64,000 nt of DNA from Pleurodeles waltl. Lineage: Eukaryota; Chordata; Amphibia; Caudata; Salamandridae. Under the pieces are notes generated by a model. The model searched no databases and was not told the origin of the DNA. It saw nothing but the letters and a program-made list of their open reading frames with translations. Location: the NCBI RefSeq assembly GCF_031143425.1, contig NC_090438.1:757233823-757297822 (forward strand), written 5' to 3'. Of this stretch, positions 20,690 through 32,116 are shown one piece after another. How positions within the stretch are numbered: the first letter of the stretch is position 1; the number at the start of each line of letters is the position of its first letter. Both the position numbers and the translations under genes were made by a program.

Positions 20690-21330
20690 AGCAGTATGTT
20701 GGAAGGAGGCATAACTGAGCCCTCCAAGAGCCCTTGGTGCTCCCCTGTTGTCCTGGTGCCTAAACCTAATGGTACTAGGTGGTTTTGTATTGATATCCGC
20801 CATTTGAATAACATATCCCAGTTTGATACCTACCCCATGCCCGGGGTGGATGAACGGGTTGAAAGGTTAAGAACTGGCCATTACCTCACCACCTTGGATT
20901 TAACTAAAGGGTACTGGCAAATACCTCTCACTGCACAAGCTAGGGAGACAACCGCTTTTACTACTCTGTCAGGTCTCTAACACTTTAAAGTGATGCCCTT
21001 TGGGTTGCACGGAGCCCTGGCCACGTTCCAACGTCTAATGGATACTCTTCTAAAACCCCATAAAATGCATGCAGCGGCCTACCTGGATGATATAGTCATG
21101 TTCAGTCCTACCTTAGAACAGCATTTAGAGCATCTATAATTTGTACTCTCAGAAAGGCAGGCTTTACCACAAACCAAGAGAAATGCAAAGTGGCTAGGAG
21201 ATCCATAAAATAACTACGGTATACCATAAGGGAAGGATCCATCAAACCGCAGGTTGACGTGGTGAAAGCCCTCCAAGAGCTACCATACCCTACAACGAAA
21301 ACAGAACATAAGGTCATTCCTGGGTTTAGT
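20690..21330 (+). pseudogene. Gypsy reverse transcriptase (element A)
   Basis: This is the best open part of element A. GGITEPSKSPWCSPVVLVPK near 20,706 and FCIDIRHLNN form the fingers. TTLDLTKGYWQIPL near 20,893 has the first catalytic Asp. After a stop at 20,978 comes HFKVMPFGL, then AAAYLDDIVMFSPT near 21,075, with the Y-L-D-D box intact. The thumb (RSFLGLVGYYRRFIPNF type) is readable in another frame near 21,310. The reading starts about 0.5 kb behind the integrase, with no recognisable domain between. It would have copied the element's RNA. Broken by at least three stops or shifts. Confidence 0.88.
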
Positions 21331-21334
21331 TGGC

Positions 21335-21930
21335 TACTACAGGCGATTTATACCAAACTTTTCGGAATGAGCCACCCCATTAACTGAACTCATAAAGAAC
21401 CAGTGCCCCAACAAATTAGCCAAGCTAACCTTGCAGCAACACAATAGCTTTGACTGGCTCAAGTCTGCTTTATGTACAGATCCTGTGTTGAAATGGGTGT
21501 TGAAATGGCCTGATTTTTCCAAACACTTTGTCCTTCATATGAATGCTTCAAATCATGGTTTGGGTGCTGTTCTTACTTAACCAGATACAACAACCTACCT
21601 TCACCCAGTAGTCTACATCAGCTGTATGCTGTTACCCAGGGAAACCCGTCACCCCACCATACAGAAGGGATGTTTGTTCATCAAGTGTGCTATTGAGCCA
21701 CTTCAATATTATCTCATGGGAAAGTCCTTTATTCTACTAATTGACCACGCTCCTTTTGGTTGTGATGACATAAAGACACTAACCTTTGGATTATGTATAG
21801 GAATTCAGCACTGCAACCTTTCTCTTTCCAAACCTACCATCTCCTGGGTAGGTGCCAAGCCACAGCCAAATTCCTCTCACGAGCCCATGCCTGGAAGTGG
21901 AGAACTGTCCCAAAGAAAGTGACTGCAGGC
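21335..21930 (+). pseudogene. Gypsy RNase H (element A)
   Basis: HFVLHMNASNHGLGAVL near 21,530 is the first RNase H strand with catalytic Asp replaced by Asn (D-A-S to N-A-S). A stop follows. HPVVYISCMLLPRETRH, then GCLFIKCAIEPLQYYLMGKS and FILLIDHAPF near 21,735 continue the domain, where the family usually has T-D-H. The reading ends in NFLSRAHAW-type sequence near 21,890 in another frame. It is the last coding part before the 3' LTR. Confidence 0.8.
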
Positions 21931-22097
21931 CCCGGAAGAGACGTCTGCTAACACTGATTCTGCAGCAGCTCTGAGGGTTGCACTGGAATCTACAAAGTAT
22001 CCCAGTGGGACATCGGAAGAGCTGTCAGCGGTTAATGGATGGAGCAACAATTTACAGGTCATCGATGTACCCAAAAGGATGGCAGGAACACCAGGAG

Positions 22098-22720
22098 AGG
22101 TCGGAGCCATAGGAGCCGAGAGGACAGTGACAGACGCCAACTGGAGCAGAGCCGCGACAAAACCGCCTGAGACCGCCACGAACAAAGGTGAGGAGCAACG
22201 ACAAGAGCAGCAGAATGCACCTTCCTGCCACGTTTTAGTGGCTTCTGCATATACTGTCCCGACTGAGGGGGTGTTGGGCCAAATGTGGCTGCTGGGAACG
22301 AACACGGGGAGCAGTAGTTTTCACTTATTCTGAGCAAATCGCTTATAGGGCCTTCGGGCCCAGGAACAGCGTGTTGCTACTATTCTCATGTGTGTTGCAC
22401 AGAAGTCGCTGGTTATACTACCTGGGTCTCTTCCATTACAACTGGACACACAACCCTCCTTTCTGCCCAGAATAGCTCGGACTTACCTCTTACCTGAGCC
22501 CTTATTTGTTCCTTTCCGAGGTCCACTGACCACCAAGTGTCACCCAAACGACGCCGAGCTGCAACCTAGGAAAAAAAAAAGGTCAGAGTAAGAAAAGGCT
22601 GGTTAGAAGCAGGAAGAAGGGCTGTGACGTAGCACCCTCATGACTTTATGCCAAAATAAAAGAGTACAATAAAGGAAACGATGCTACAGTGAACTGTGTT
22701 GAGTGTTGGTTCTTAAGTGA
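22098..22720 (+). mobile_element. 3' LTR of Gmr1-like element A
   Basis: It aligns with 14,600-15,251 block by block (CACGGGGAGCAGTAGTTTTC near 22,305, AATAGCTCGGACTTACCTCTT near 22,470, CAACCTAGGAAAA near 22,561, AAAATAAAAG near 22,654). It directly follows the RNase H end of element A. The two LTRs differ by many substitutions and small gaps. The 3' edge near 22,720 meets L1-like sequence, and no target duplication was found. Confidence 0.72.
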
Positions 22721-22724
22721 CTCT

Positions 22725-23995
22725 AACAGCGTATCAAGATGGATCACCCGTTCTCGGTGACAGAGGGGTTAAGCAGTTGTTTTCTGGAGGAGGTCTACTT
22801 TGCTTGCCACTCCCAAAACTAGCAACAGTGGGGTAGTTGGGATCTGGTCACCGAAGACACCTGCATGCTCTAAGACCACTTCTGCTCAGTACCTCTGCAT
22901 CTGGAGACAGTCCCATATCATATAAAAAAAGGTACCTGCTGCCTCCCCACAGCGCAGACAACATTGAGTCTGTGCCTTTGCCGTTTTGAATAGCTAGAGT
23001 CTGATATAATAAACACTAGGGAGGATTTTGAGATGTATAATCCTCAGGCTCCTTTTGATCATTACTTCTTGGGGAGCATCAGCGCAGCCTCCCAATCTAT
23101 ATCTTCCCCTGGGCCTAAGTTAGTTTCCCATTGGATCCTAAGGAAGCGGAGGTTATCCAGTCTGGTGTTGATAAGAGTACAGTATGTTTGTGAGATGACA
23201 TGGAGTTCATTTCACACAGGAGAATCCTTTTTTCAAGGAGGCTGCGGTCTTCTGTCTCTCCCAATGTATTCCCTCAACTTGCAGGAGGACTGCTGTCTTA
23301 TCTTTTCCCAAGGTATATGGCATGTCACACCTGGAGATACTGAAAAATCTGAGTCGAGCAAGTCATATTCTGTTAGCAAGACCTGAAAGGATTTTATTCT
23401 GTATCCTCCCCATTTTATCTCTGAGGGTTTATATCCCAGTCAGGTTCCAGGGGGCCATCCCCTGTAGCTCCCTCACACTGTCTCCCAGCCATATGGGGAT
23501 TATCTGGGAAAATTGCCTCACCACTCCATGTAAGTTGTGGCCCTGTCTCAAGACTCCAGGGAAATATTTGTTGGTATGAGCAAGAGGGATTGAAATTGCT
23601 TAGAATAAATGTAAAGTAGGTATGTTTCCCCCATGGTGAATCTTTCCAGTCCTGTTACCGGATCGGTCATGGGCACAAATCTTCACTCATTTAACACCTG
23701 GAATTGGGAGGCCTAGTAGAATGTCCTGATGTCTGGAAGTGAGATGCTCCCATTGTACACTGACGTTTGAAAGGTTGAAAAACCTATATGTGGGGTTTTC
23801 CCCATTTCAAAGGAGAGTCTCCAGTGTGCTATCCATTTTGTAAAAAAATGCATCAGGCACTGGTCAATGGTTATTTTTAACCATGTATAGGAATTTGAGA
23901 AGAGTGATCATTTTGAAGAGGGTGGCCCTGAACATGATCAAGAGAGGCAGTCATCTCCATCGGTCAGCTTCTGCTTAAAATTAATTGAATACCAC
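22725..23995 (-). pseudogene. L1-like LINE ORF2, C-terminal part
   Basis: Read on the minus strand from 23,995, the sequence gives pieces of the L1/Tx1-type ORF2 region behind the RT: FLYMVKNNH, FFYKMDS, then WGKPHIGFSTFQTSVYNGSI and SLPDIRTFY. These match the usual K-x-x-x-L-P-K-x-L-Y ... R-I-A-L-S-T-L-Q ... G-G-L-x-L-P-N-I-x-x-Y-Y pattern. Near 22,940 CCLRCGEAAGTFFYMIWDC matches the C-terminal Cys-rich motif (C-x-x-C ... H-M-x-W-x-C) with its His replaced by Tyr. Stops and shifts occur throughout. No poly(A) or 3' edge is clear. The RT palm and endonuclease are absent. Confidence 0.75.
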
Positions 23996-24715
23996 GTCCA
24001 AGTCACTTTCGAAGAACCAGTATTGCCATGGTGTTATTGCACCCCGTAACGTAACTCCCCCACACCAATGCCGGCTGCGTGGGCTTATCTTATGCCACTG
24101 GGGCCACCCTGGAAGGGACTGCAGTCTGCGGGAGGTCTGCAGACCTGGCCCTGTGCCACACCAATCATCAGCCCAGCATGATTTGAGCTTATGGCTTGTG
24201 CTTTAAGGTGACAGAGCCTCCTCTGGGTCTTCAGAGTGTGAGGTTTCTCATTTCTCTCACAGCTCAGTGAAGGCCGTTCCTTCCACAGGATCCGCCGTGG
24301 TCACCATAGTTGTTCTCTGTGTCTGCCTCTGAGGAGCTGGTGGGTGATACCTTCCTTTTTTTCCCCCGGGGTGCACCGCTCTGTCCACCAGGTCCGCCTC
24401 ACCTATGCACTCCTGGAGGGGCATGAGCAGCAGTTAGCAAACCCAGGCTCCTGCTGGAGTCTGTCACAAAGGACACCTCCCAAAGGCCACCTGGTGCCTC
24501 ATTCATCAGCATTCCATGCCTTCACCGGTCATCCTACCTCATCTTTGTGTTTTCGGAGGGGCGCAAGCAGCTTTCGGCTACCTCTGGGAGGCCACGGGTT
24601 TTGCCTTGCTGCGGCCCGGCTCCCTCACTGCTCCAGGTTCTGAAGCTTCTCCAACCACCTCAAAGGGGGCACACCTCCTCACACTCAAGATTGGGTGCAG
24701 GGGTTGAAGTTCCAT
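23996..24715. other. Unassigned stretch
   Basis: This is GC-richer sequence with a plus-strand reading of 99 codons (24,344-24,643) that shows no known domain. It could be the upstream end of the L1-like element or another old repeat. Nothing else in the window matches it. Confidence 0.35.
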
Positions 24716-25345
24716 CGGTTCATTGATTAGATCGCTACAGATTAGAAATTATTAGCAGGATCTTGGCAGGAGCTCAAGGATACTTGGCTGCCATCTTCGG
24801 CTGCTTGGTCAAGCTTTTTTTTTCAACTTAGACTTACTCAAAGACATGGAGTGCTACGAAGATCTGTTGTGGGACCAAGTCTGGGTCCTAGACTTGGACT
24901 GGGACTGGCCTTTTTGAGATTTCCAACAATGTTTGGCAACTCACAGCTTGGCTTAGTGGTCCAGGATCACCTTCCGATTCATGAGGACACAGTCTCCACA
25001 CAATTTTGAGTCATGGCCTAATCCTGGACTTCAGAAGCATACCTTGTGGCAATCTGTCACAGACAAATGCTTGTGATGGTCCCTGAAAGGTTTAAAGCCT
25101 GTGGACTTAGTCGTTGACATCTGCCTTACAAGCTGAATTTTTTTGGGAAAAAGCTCAAGAAAAAGCTTTGAGAAACAAAAGGCGTAGCAACCATCGGTGG
25201 TGGCTATGTATGGTTCCATCACTTCAGTGGCAGAGCCGAGTCGACGAGGAGCCCATAACACCACCTACTGGCGCACAGGGGCTATGCTGAGAAATCAGCT
25301 GGATTCAGTCTAGCGTCCTGGAATAGTCACAAGGTGAGGAATCTT
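24716..25345 (-). mobile_element. DIRS-like 5' terminus and gag start (fragment E0)
   Basis: The right edge (GGATTCAGTCTAGCGTCCTG through AAGGTGAGGAATCTTT, near 25,295-25,345) matches the right terminus of the DIRS copy at 54.1 kb (AGATCCAGTCTGACGCCTGG through AAGGTAAGGAATCTGC). To the left lies the start region of the DIRS gag on the minus strand, including a GTCGACTCGGCTCTGCC area near 25,235. The left limit is uncertain. The fragment is joined directly, at about 25,350, to the opposite terminus of another DIRS piece. Confidence 0.65.
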
Positions 25346-25349
25346 TGGT

Positions 25350-27900
25350 TATTTACCTTCGAGAATGCTTTTTCTGGTAGAGAGTCTATCTATTTACAGA
25401 CTCCTCACCTTAGAAAATTCCTCGGGTGTCAGACTGGATCCAGAACATTTTGAGCAGTACCTCTGCACATCAGTAGGGGGCGTTGGGTGGCTCTGCATTA
25501 ATGTCACCCACTTCAGAAGTGATGTGCGTGGTGCCTATATAGGGCGCAACCCCAGCGTGCTGACATCAGTTTCTTTTGTGACTATTTCCTCGCCAAAAAC
25601 TCAGTGCGATCAATGAATGATGTGTGACCAGTGTGCAAAATTTAAAAGGAGCTGTTGAGTGAAGAGCCCATTTTGCAGATCGGAGAGGATGGAAGGGTCA
25701 ATGAGGAATCTGTTGTTAGATAAAGTCTACTAGAAGAAGCATTACCGATGGTAAGTAACTTGTTCTTCTGAAAGAGACTTCTAACTGCAGATTCCTCACC
25801 TTAGAATTAATACCCAAGCAATACCTCCCTGAAGGTGGATCTGCAAACTGGCTTAAATCAGGGAATCCTGGTGGACCGAATGGGCAAAATGCCTGTCTCG
25901 ACTGACCTGACTGTCCAAACAGTAGTCTTGTGGCAAGCTCAGCCTGCACTTCCTGACAGAGCAAGAACAAATGTCCTTCGTCAGCCGTTCTAAGGACGGT
26001 GGCAAGGTAGGCAGGGTTTCCAGAAATGGAAGGGCATAACATCACAGCATGATTTGAAGTACCCACTTCTCAGAGGCTATTGCTTGCTGATGGAGCATGC
26101 GTTGACTGATGCAGTCACCAACGGGACAGGTGTGCTCTACTGAGGAGCCATTAAAGAGGCTCGGACACTGCAGGAGTTAGTGGAGCGGGGGTACGCTAGG
26201 TGTGAGTTCTGCATCCTATTTGGGATCGATGTCCCTAGCCAATAAAGGACTGAGAGGCCTGGATGGTAAGATTGGAATTGTGGAAGAACAATGGAGCCCC
26301 AGCCGTGACGGGGTGAAAGGAGGAATATCACTGTTGTTGAGAACCCAAGGAGAAGCCTAGGGATCTGGCAATGACTTGACTCCCCCTAACACGCTCAAGC
26401 CCAGTATCTGCCTTATTGCCGAATAGGTAGGGGCCATTGTAAGGCATGTTTCTTAGGGAATATTGGACATTCCCTGAAAATCCAGTCGATCTCAGCAAGC
26501 CATGGCGGTGGAGTGCTACAGTTGAAGACATGGCCCTGCCTAATGAGTCGGCTTTGTCAAATCCGCACCGAATGGTGAACTTTATTGAGTCCTGGCCATC
26601 TATCAGTGCTTGGTTTAAGATTGCCTGGTCTTCTTCGGAAACCATGGGCACTAGCTGCACAACTAAGTGCAACAAAATGTGAGTATATTGGCCTCAGAGG
26701 CATGCAGTTTTCACCAACTGCAATGCCAGGCTGGTGGAAGAAAAGATCCTTTTCGCCCAAGGTACCCAGTTTCTTTCATTCCCTATCCGGTGGAGTGCTA
26801 AGAAATGTGCTCAGGGTAAGTTTGCCCATCAAGGCCTCACTACCAGGCTTTCAGGAGAGGGATGCTAGGTGAGGAAGGTCAGGTCTCTGTGGGCATGGCA
26901 GTGGGGAGGGCAATCATCCTATGCATGGGAGCCCCTGGGCAGGATTTAGCCCAGGCCTCTTTGGGAACCTCAGTGAGGGCTTTTCAAGGGGGAGCAAGTG
27001 CTTACACCCAATTGAAATACCTCCGTGCAGACATTGGTCTTGACCTCGACAGAGGGTACCTATAAGTCACGGACCTCTGCTGCCCTTCCCATCATCAAAG
27101 CAAAATATGTTCCTTCAGCTGTGGCTGGACCTGGGGAAGAACCAGACCAGAGCCTGGTGAGGTGTCCAGACCACTGGCATCTCCCAGCTCCTCATACCAG
27201 CTTTCTTCCCTGTAGGAATCATTCTCCAGAAGGCCATAGCCCTGGTCATCATCATACTCCCTCCATGTCAGCCTGCCCTGGACTTGCCACCTTAGGACAG
27301 ATAAGTGGGTCTGTCCAAGGGTGGCAAGTCCAGGGCAGGCCGACACAGTATGGGCGGCACTGATTTCAACTTTGAGTGGTGTAGAGGCAGTGCCATCTCA
27401 GAGCCAGAGGAGAGAAAAAGGTCCTCTTCCAATGGGGTTTGTGGTTCTGGAAACTGTGCCGTGCTAACTGTGGCTGGCATAAGTGCAGTACTAGTGTCAG
27501 TCCAGATCAAGAAATGGATCCAACGGGCCTGGATGGTGTTGGGGCAAGCCCACTGGCAGTAACCAAGAAGTGGCACCTCTCAACTTTGTGGTGCCCAAAG
27601 GCATGCCTGAGGGAAGTGTTGGCCCAAAGGTTGAACACCGAACTCTATGTTGGGCAGGTGCCGTTCCAGGGAACCATGGGTGGATTGTAGGAGTGGGACC
27701 TAGGAGCATAACTCTTGCTAGGAGAAGCCGAAGAATGCCTCAACTACTTTTTCTTGTGCTTCTTTGACTTACCCAACGATTTGGAGCCTTCTTATGCGGC
27801 ACTGCCAAGAGTTTCATTGATCACTCATGAATCACTTCGGGGTGCATCTACATGCAGTTGGAGCAAGCTTCGGAGTCGTGTTTTGTCCCAAGGAACCACA
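25350..27900 (-). mobile_element. Internally deleted DIRS element (E1)
   Basis: The left edge holds a DIRS terminal repeat near 25,380-25,440 (ACAGACTCCTCACCTTAGAA, then GTCAGACTGGATCC) and a second copy of the terminal words near 25,765-25,805. The latter is equivalent to the internal complementary region of DIRS. Above it the minus strand carries DIRS gag at 26.3-27.6 kb. Reverse transcriptase, RNase H and most of the recombinase, about 2 kb in the copy at 50-54 kb, are missing between them. This makes E1 a non-autonomous derivative or a decayed deletion copy. The right end near 27,900 is not defined. Confidence 0.7.
26330..27600 (-). pseudogene. DIRS gag-like ORF1 (E1)
   Basis: On the minus strand, after a degenerate N-part near 27.5 kb, REYDDDQGYGLLE and EELGDASGLDTSPGSG (27.1-27.2 kb) match the acidic linker of amphibian and fish DIRS ORF1. 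At 26,328-26,675 VPMVSEEDQAILNQALIDGQ, then HGLLRSTGFSGNVQYSL and LFGNKADTGLERV match the C-terminal helical region. The same phrases occur in the copy at 51.8-52.7 kb (SGFSGDVKAFLMDM, FGDKAGSALDRF). The protein is thought to act as the structural Gag. Shifts split it into three pieces. Confidence 0.75.
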
Positions 27901-28608
27901 TGCAAATCAAGTGTGGGTCAGAGACAGATATTTGTCTGTGACAAACCTCACATGGTTAAAATCCTGTGGGTTTATTTGGGGACATATTCCTCTCACATTT
28001 GGAGCTTCAAAGGGCAAGCTACCTTTGAAAGGCAAATCACAAACACTAGGAGACAGGCTGCTCCATTGTTTAGGCAGACTGGCCAGTACTTGGGAATGAG
28101 GGGGAAGAAGTGTTTATCAAGGGCGCAAACTGGTAGCCCATTGGATAATGACGACAACCTCCCCTGAGGTCACTTTCTGGGCATAAAAAGGGCAACTGTA
28201 GTACCTGGCTCTCAGATCTTGTTGGAAGGGACTGTGCATGCTATGTCCTGCTCATGGAAAAGTCATTCCTGAGCCCCAGCCAGAAAGATTTCCTGTTGAC
28301 AGCACAGGGTCACAAATGCTTAGATAGCATGCATGGCGAGTTGATAGCTGAATTCTCTGGATTTTCGCTAATCGCCGCTGTGCAGCCTAAAGGACCAAGA
28401 CTTGATGCTCCACAGTTGCATCAGAGTCTGCTGGACCCAGGAGAGTTGTTGGAGTACAGCTGGGCCACCCAGAAAGCAAGTTCCTACCTGTGATTGGATG
28501 TCAGACACACAAGTAAAGGGGCCCTTTCTTTCACAGGCTGGCTCCTACTCCTTTAATGAAGATATTCTGGAGACTGAGGAGGTGGGGCTGGAGGCAAAGT
28601 TCAAGAAC
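27901..28608 (+). other. Probable U3/leader part of element C, interrupted by solo LTR1
   Basis: This non-coding stretch runs up to the target duplication of the solo LTR1 (28,609-28,613), and its continuation behind that LTR is the leader of gypsy element C. It carries a TATA-like GGGCATAAAAAGGGC near 28,180. By position it may be the upstream part of the 5' LTR of C, but no second copy exists in the window to prove it. A 150-codon plus-strand reading at 27.7-28.2 kb shows no known domain. Confidence 0.4.
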
Positions 28609-31262
28609 CCAAGTGTAAGGAAATGCCTCCTTGGCATGGTTACCCCCTGACATTTTGCCTTTTCTGATGCCAAGTTATGATTTGAAAGCGTGCTGGGACC
28701 CTGCTAACCAGGCCCAAGCACCAGTGTTCTTTCACTAAACTGTACCTTTGTCTTCACAATTGGCACAACCCTGGAACCCAGGTAAGTCCCTTGTAACTGG
28801 TACCCCTGGTACCAAGGGCCCTGATGCCAGGGAAGGTCTCTAAGGGCTGCAGCATGTCTTATGCCACCCTGGGGACCCCTCACTCAGCACATACACACTG
28901 CTTGCCAGCTTGTGTGTGCTGGTGGGGAGAAAATGACTAAGTCGACATGGCACTCCCCTCAGAGTGCCATGCCAACCTCACACTGTCTGTGGCATAGGTA
29001 AGTCACCCCTCTAGCAGGCCTTACAGCCCTAAGGCAGGGTGCACTATGCCACAGGTGAGGGCATATGTGCATGAGCACTATGCCCCTAGAGTATCTAAGC
29101 AAAACCTTAGATATTGTAAGTACAGGGTAGCCATAAGAGTATATGGTCTGGGAATCTGTCTAACACGAACTCCACAGTTCCATAATGGCTACACTGAAAA
29201 CTGGGAAGTTTGGTATCAAACTTCTCAGCACAATAAATGCACACTGATGCCAGTGTGCACTTTATTGTAAAAATACACCCAGAGGGCATCTTAGAGATGC
29301 CCGCTGAAAACATACCCGACTTCCAGTGTTGGCTGACTAGTTTTTGCCAGCCTGCCACACACCAGACATGTTGCTGGCCACATGGGGAGAGTGCCTTTGT
29401 CACTCTGTGGCCAGGAACAAAGCCTGTACTGGGTGAAGGTGCTTCACACTTCCCCTGCAGGAACTGTAACACCTGGCGGTGAGCCTCAAAGGCTCACCCC
29501 CTTTGTTACAGCGCCACAGGGCATCCCAGCTAGTGGAGATGCCCGCCCCTCCAGCCACTTCCCCCACTTTTGGCGGCAAGGCTGGAGGAGATAATGAGGA
29601 AAACAAGGAGGAGTCACTCCCCAGTCAGGACAGTCCCTAAGGTGTCCTGAGCTGAGGTGACTGACTTTTAGAAATCCTCCATCTTGCAGATGGAGGATTC
29701 CCCCAATAGGATTAGAGATGTGCCCCCCTCCCCACAGGGAGGAGGCACAAAGAGGGTGTAACCACCCTCAGGGCCAGTAGCCATTGGCTACTGCCCTCCC
29801 AGACCTAAACACACCCCTAAATTGAGTATTTAGGGGCTCCCAGAACCGAGGAAGATAGATTCCTGCAACCTAAAGAAGAAGGACTGCTGACCTGAAGCCC
29901 TGCAGTGAAGACGGAGACGACAACTGATTTGGCCCCAGCCCTACCGGTCTGTCTCCCTACTTCGAAGAAAACTGCAACAGCGATGCATCCAACAGGGTCC
30001 AGCAACCTCTGAAGCCTCAGAGGACTACCCTGCATCTAAAGGACCAAGAAGCTCCCGAGAACAGCAGCCCTGTTCAAGAAACTGCAACACTTTGCAACAA
30101 AGAAGCAACTTTTAAAGACCACACGTTTCCCGCCGGAAGCGTGAGACTTTCCACTCTGCACTCGACGCCCCCGGCTCAACCAGTGGAAAACTAACACTAC
30201 AGGGAGGACTCCCCGGCGACTGCGAGCCTGTGAGTAGCCAGAGTTGACCCCCCTGAGCCTCCACAGCGACACCTGCAGAGGAAATCCCGAGTCTCCCCCT
30301 GACCTGCTTCAAGGAACCCGACACCTGGAAACCACACTGCACCCGCAGCCCCCAGGACCTTAAGGATCCGAACTCCAGTGCACGAGCGACCTCCAGGTGA
30401 CCCTCTGCCTAGCCCAGGTGGTGGCTACCCCGAGGAGCCCCCGTGTCTTCCTGCAACGTTGAAGAGACCCCAGGTCTCCCCATTGATTCCTATTGAAAAC
30501 CAGATGCCTGTTTGCACTCTGCACCCGCCCGCCTCTGTGCTGCTGAGGGTGTACTTCCTTTGGCTGCTTGTGTCCCCCCCGGTGCCCTACAAAACCCCCC
30601 TGGTCTGCCCTCCGAAGTTGCGGGTACTTACCTGCTGGCAGACTGGAACCGGGGCACCCCTATTTCCATTGAAGCCTATGTGTTTTTGGCACCACTTTGA
30701 CCTCTACACCTGACCGGCCCTGAGCTGCTGGTGTGGTAACTTTGGGGTTGCCTTGAACCCCCAACGGTGGGCTACCTTGGACCCAACTTTGAACCCTGTA
30801 AGTGAACTTAACATTTACTTACCTCCCCCAGGAACTGTCGATTTTTGCAGTGTCCACTTTTAAAATAGCTTATTGCCATTTTTGTCAAAACTGTACATGC
30901 TATTGTGATAATTCATAGTTCCTAAGATACCTGAGTGGAATACCTTTCATTTAAAGTATTGTTTGTAAATCTTGAACCTGTGGTTCTTAAAATAAACTAA
31001 GAAAATATATTTTTCTAAATAAAAACCTATTGGCCTGGAATTTGTCTTTGAGTGTGTGTTTCTCATTTGTTGCCTGTGTGTGTACAACAAATGCTTAACA
31101 CTACCCTCCGATAAGCCTACTGCTCGACCACACTACCACAAAATAGAGCATTAGAATTATCTCTTTTTGCCACTATCTTACCTCTAAGGGGAACCCTTGG
31201 ACTCTCTGCACACTATTTCTTACTTTGAAATAGTATATACAGAGCCAACTTCCTACACCAAG
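28609..31262 (+). mobile_element. Solo LTR1 with CCAAG target duplication
   Basis: The LTR spans 28,614-31,257 (2,644 bp), starts TGTAAGGAAATGCC and ends AGCCAACTTCCTACA. Both flanks are CCAAG (28,609-28,613 and 31,258-31,262), a 5-bp target duplication. This proves a complete, integrase-made insertion later reduced to one LTR by recombination. AATAAA at 30,991-30,996 and a second AAATAAAA near 31,017 mark the R region end, and GT-rich sequence follows. The family is that of element B at the window end and of the minus-strand copy at 9.1-11.8 kb. Reading frames inside it (up to about 110 codons) show no domain. Confidence 0.93.
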
Positions 31263-32116
31263 CCAACACCAAGAGACACTGGGGAAGGAGAGCGTGGAGC
31301 CATCAAGAGAGGAGAGGGAGTTGCAGAGGCACGTCCCCCGAAGAAGGACGACGCCAATAAATTCAGAGGATCGGGAACCCAAGAGATGGGGATGGCAGGC
31401 TCAGCCACGACTGCCCAGGAAGATGAGTTGGGTACAGGCAAGTGATGGAGCGAGAGGAGACCATCCACTACATGGAGGCCTCGTAGTAGAAGCAGGGAAG
31501 GATCCCCTTCTTCAGGCTCACTGTCGCAGCCACTCTCCAGGAAAGAGTGCCTTTCGCAGGTATGTAATCAGGTTTGGGGGTGGGGAAAACAGGTGGATGT
31601 GAGAATGGAAACTTGGCCATAGAGGGACTAAGGTGTTGCGGTAAAATAGAACATGAAGTTTTGTTTATTTCCCCTTTGCTCCACATTTGGGTGCTTAGTG
31701 GTGGAGATGCTATACGAATCAAAAGCACCTTGTATTAACCTAGATATCCTTCCTGTATGACGCATGTCTAATTCCCTAGAGACCTAAAGGAACACCCCTC
31801 TACCCACCCACCTTGAAGCATGCAAGAAAACCCTCAATAGTCACAATATAAATGGTGAAGGTGGTGGTAACTCCCAAATAGAAAAATAGAAAAAGGAAAA
31901 ATAACTTAGCTGCATCTATTTCTTTCTCTCTGAGGGACCAGCGGGCCATCCTCCTCACTTTTAAGACATGGAAGAGAAGAGAAAGGTTTGGGCCACAATA
32001 ACCTGCAATCTAAGAAACCCTGAACAATACAACATACTAAGCACACTTTGCCTCCTTGCTGTCACCCACACCTTACAAGTGGTGGTGAATGCGTGCAAAG
32101 CAACATATAATACAAG

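Larger units (their letters stand above)
17951..21930 (+). mobile_element. Gmr1-like Ty3/gypsy element A, internal region
   Basis: Domains on the plus strand run gag, protease, integrase, reverse transcriptase, RNase H. Integrase before reverse transcriptase is the Ty1/copia-like order, known in the Gmr1-like group of Ty3/gypsy elements in deuterostomes. The order here is direct evidence, with all parts in one orientation between two copies of the same LTR (14.6-15.25 and 22.1-22.7 kb). All parts carry stops and shifts. It would have produced a Gag and a Gag-Pol polyprotein, and there is no envelope ORF. Confidence 0.85.

Noticed and set aside
27715..28167. A 150-codon plus-strand reading as a Gag-like gene
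   Set aside because: No capsid or zinc-knuckle pattern; its left part overlaps sequence related to the DIRS element on the other strand.
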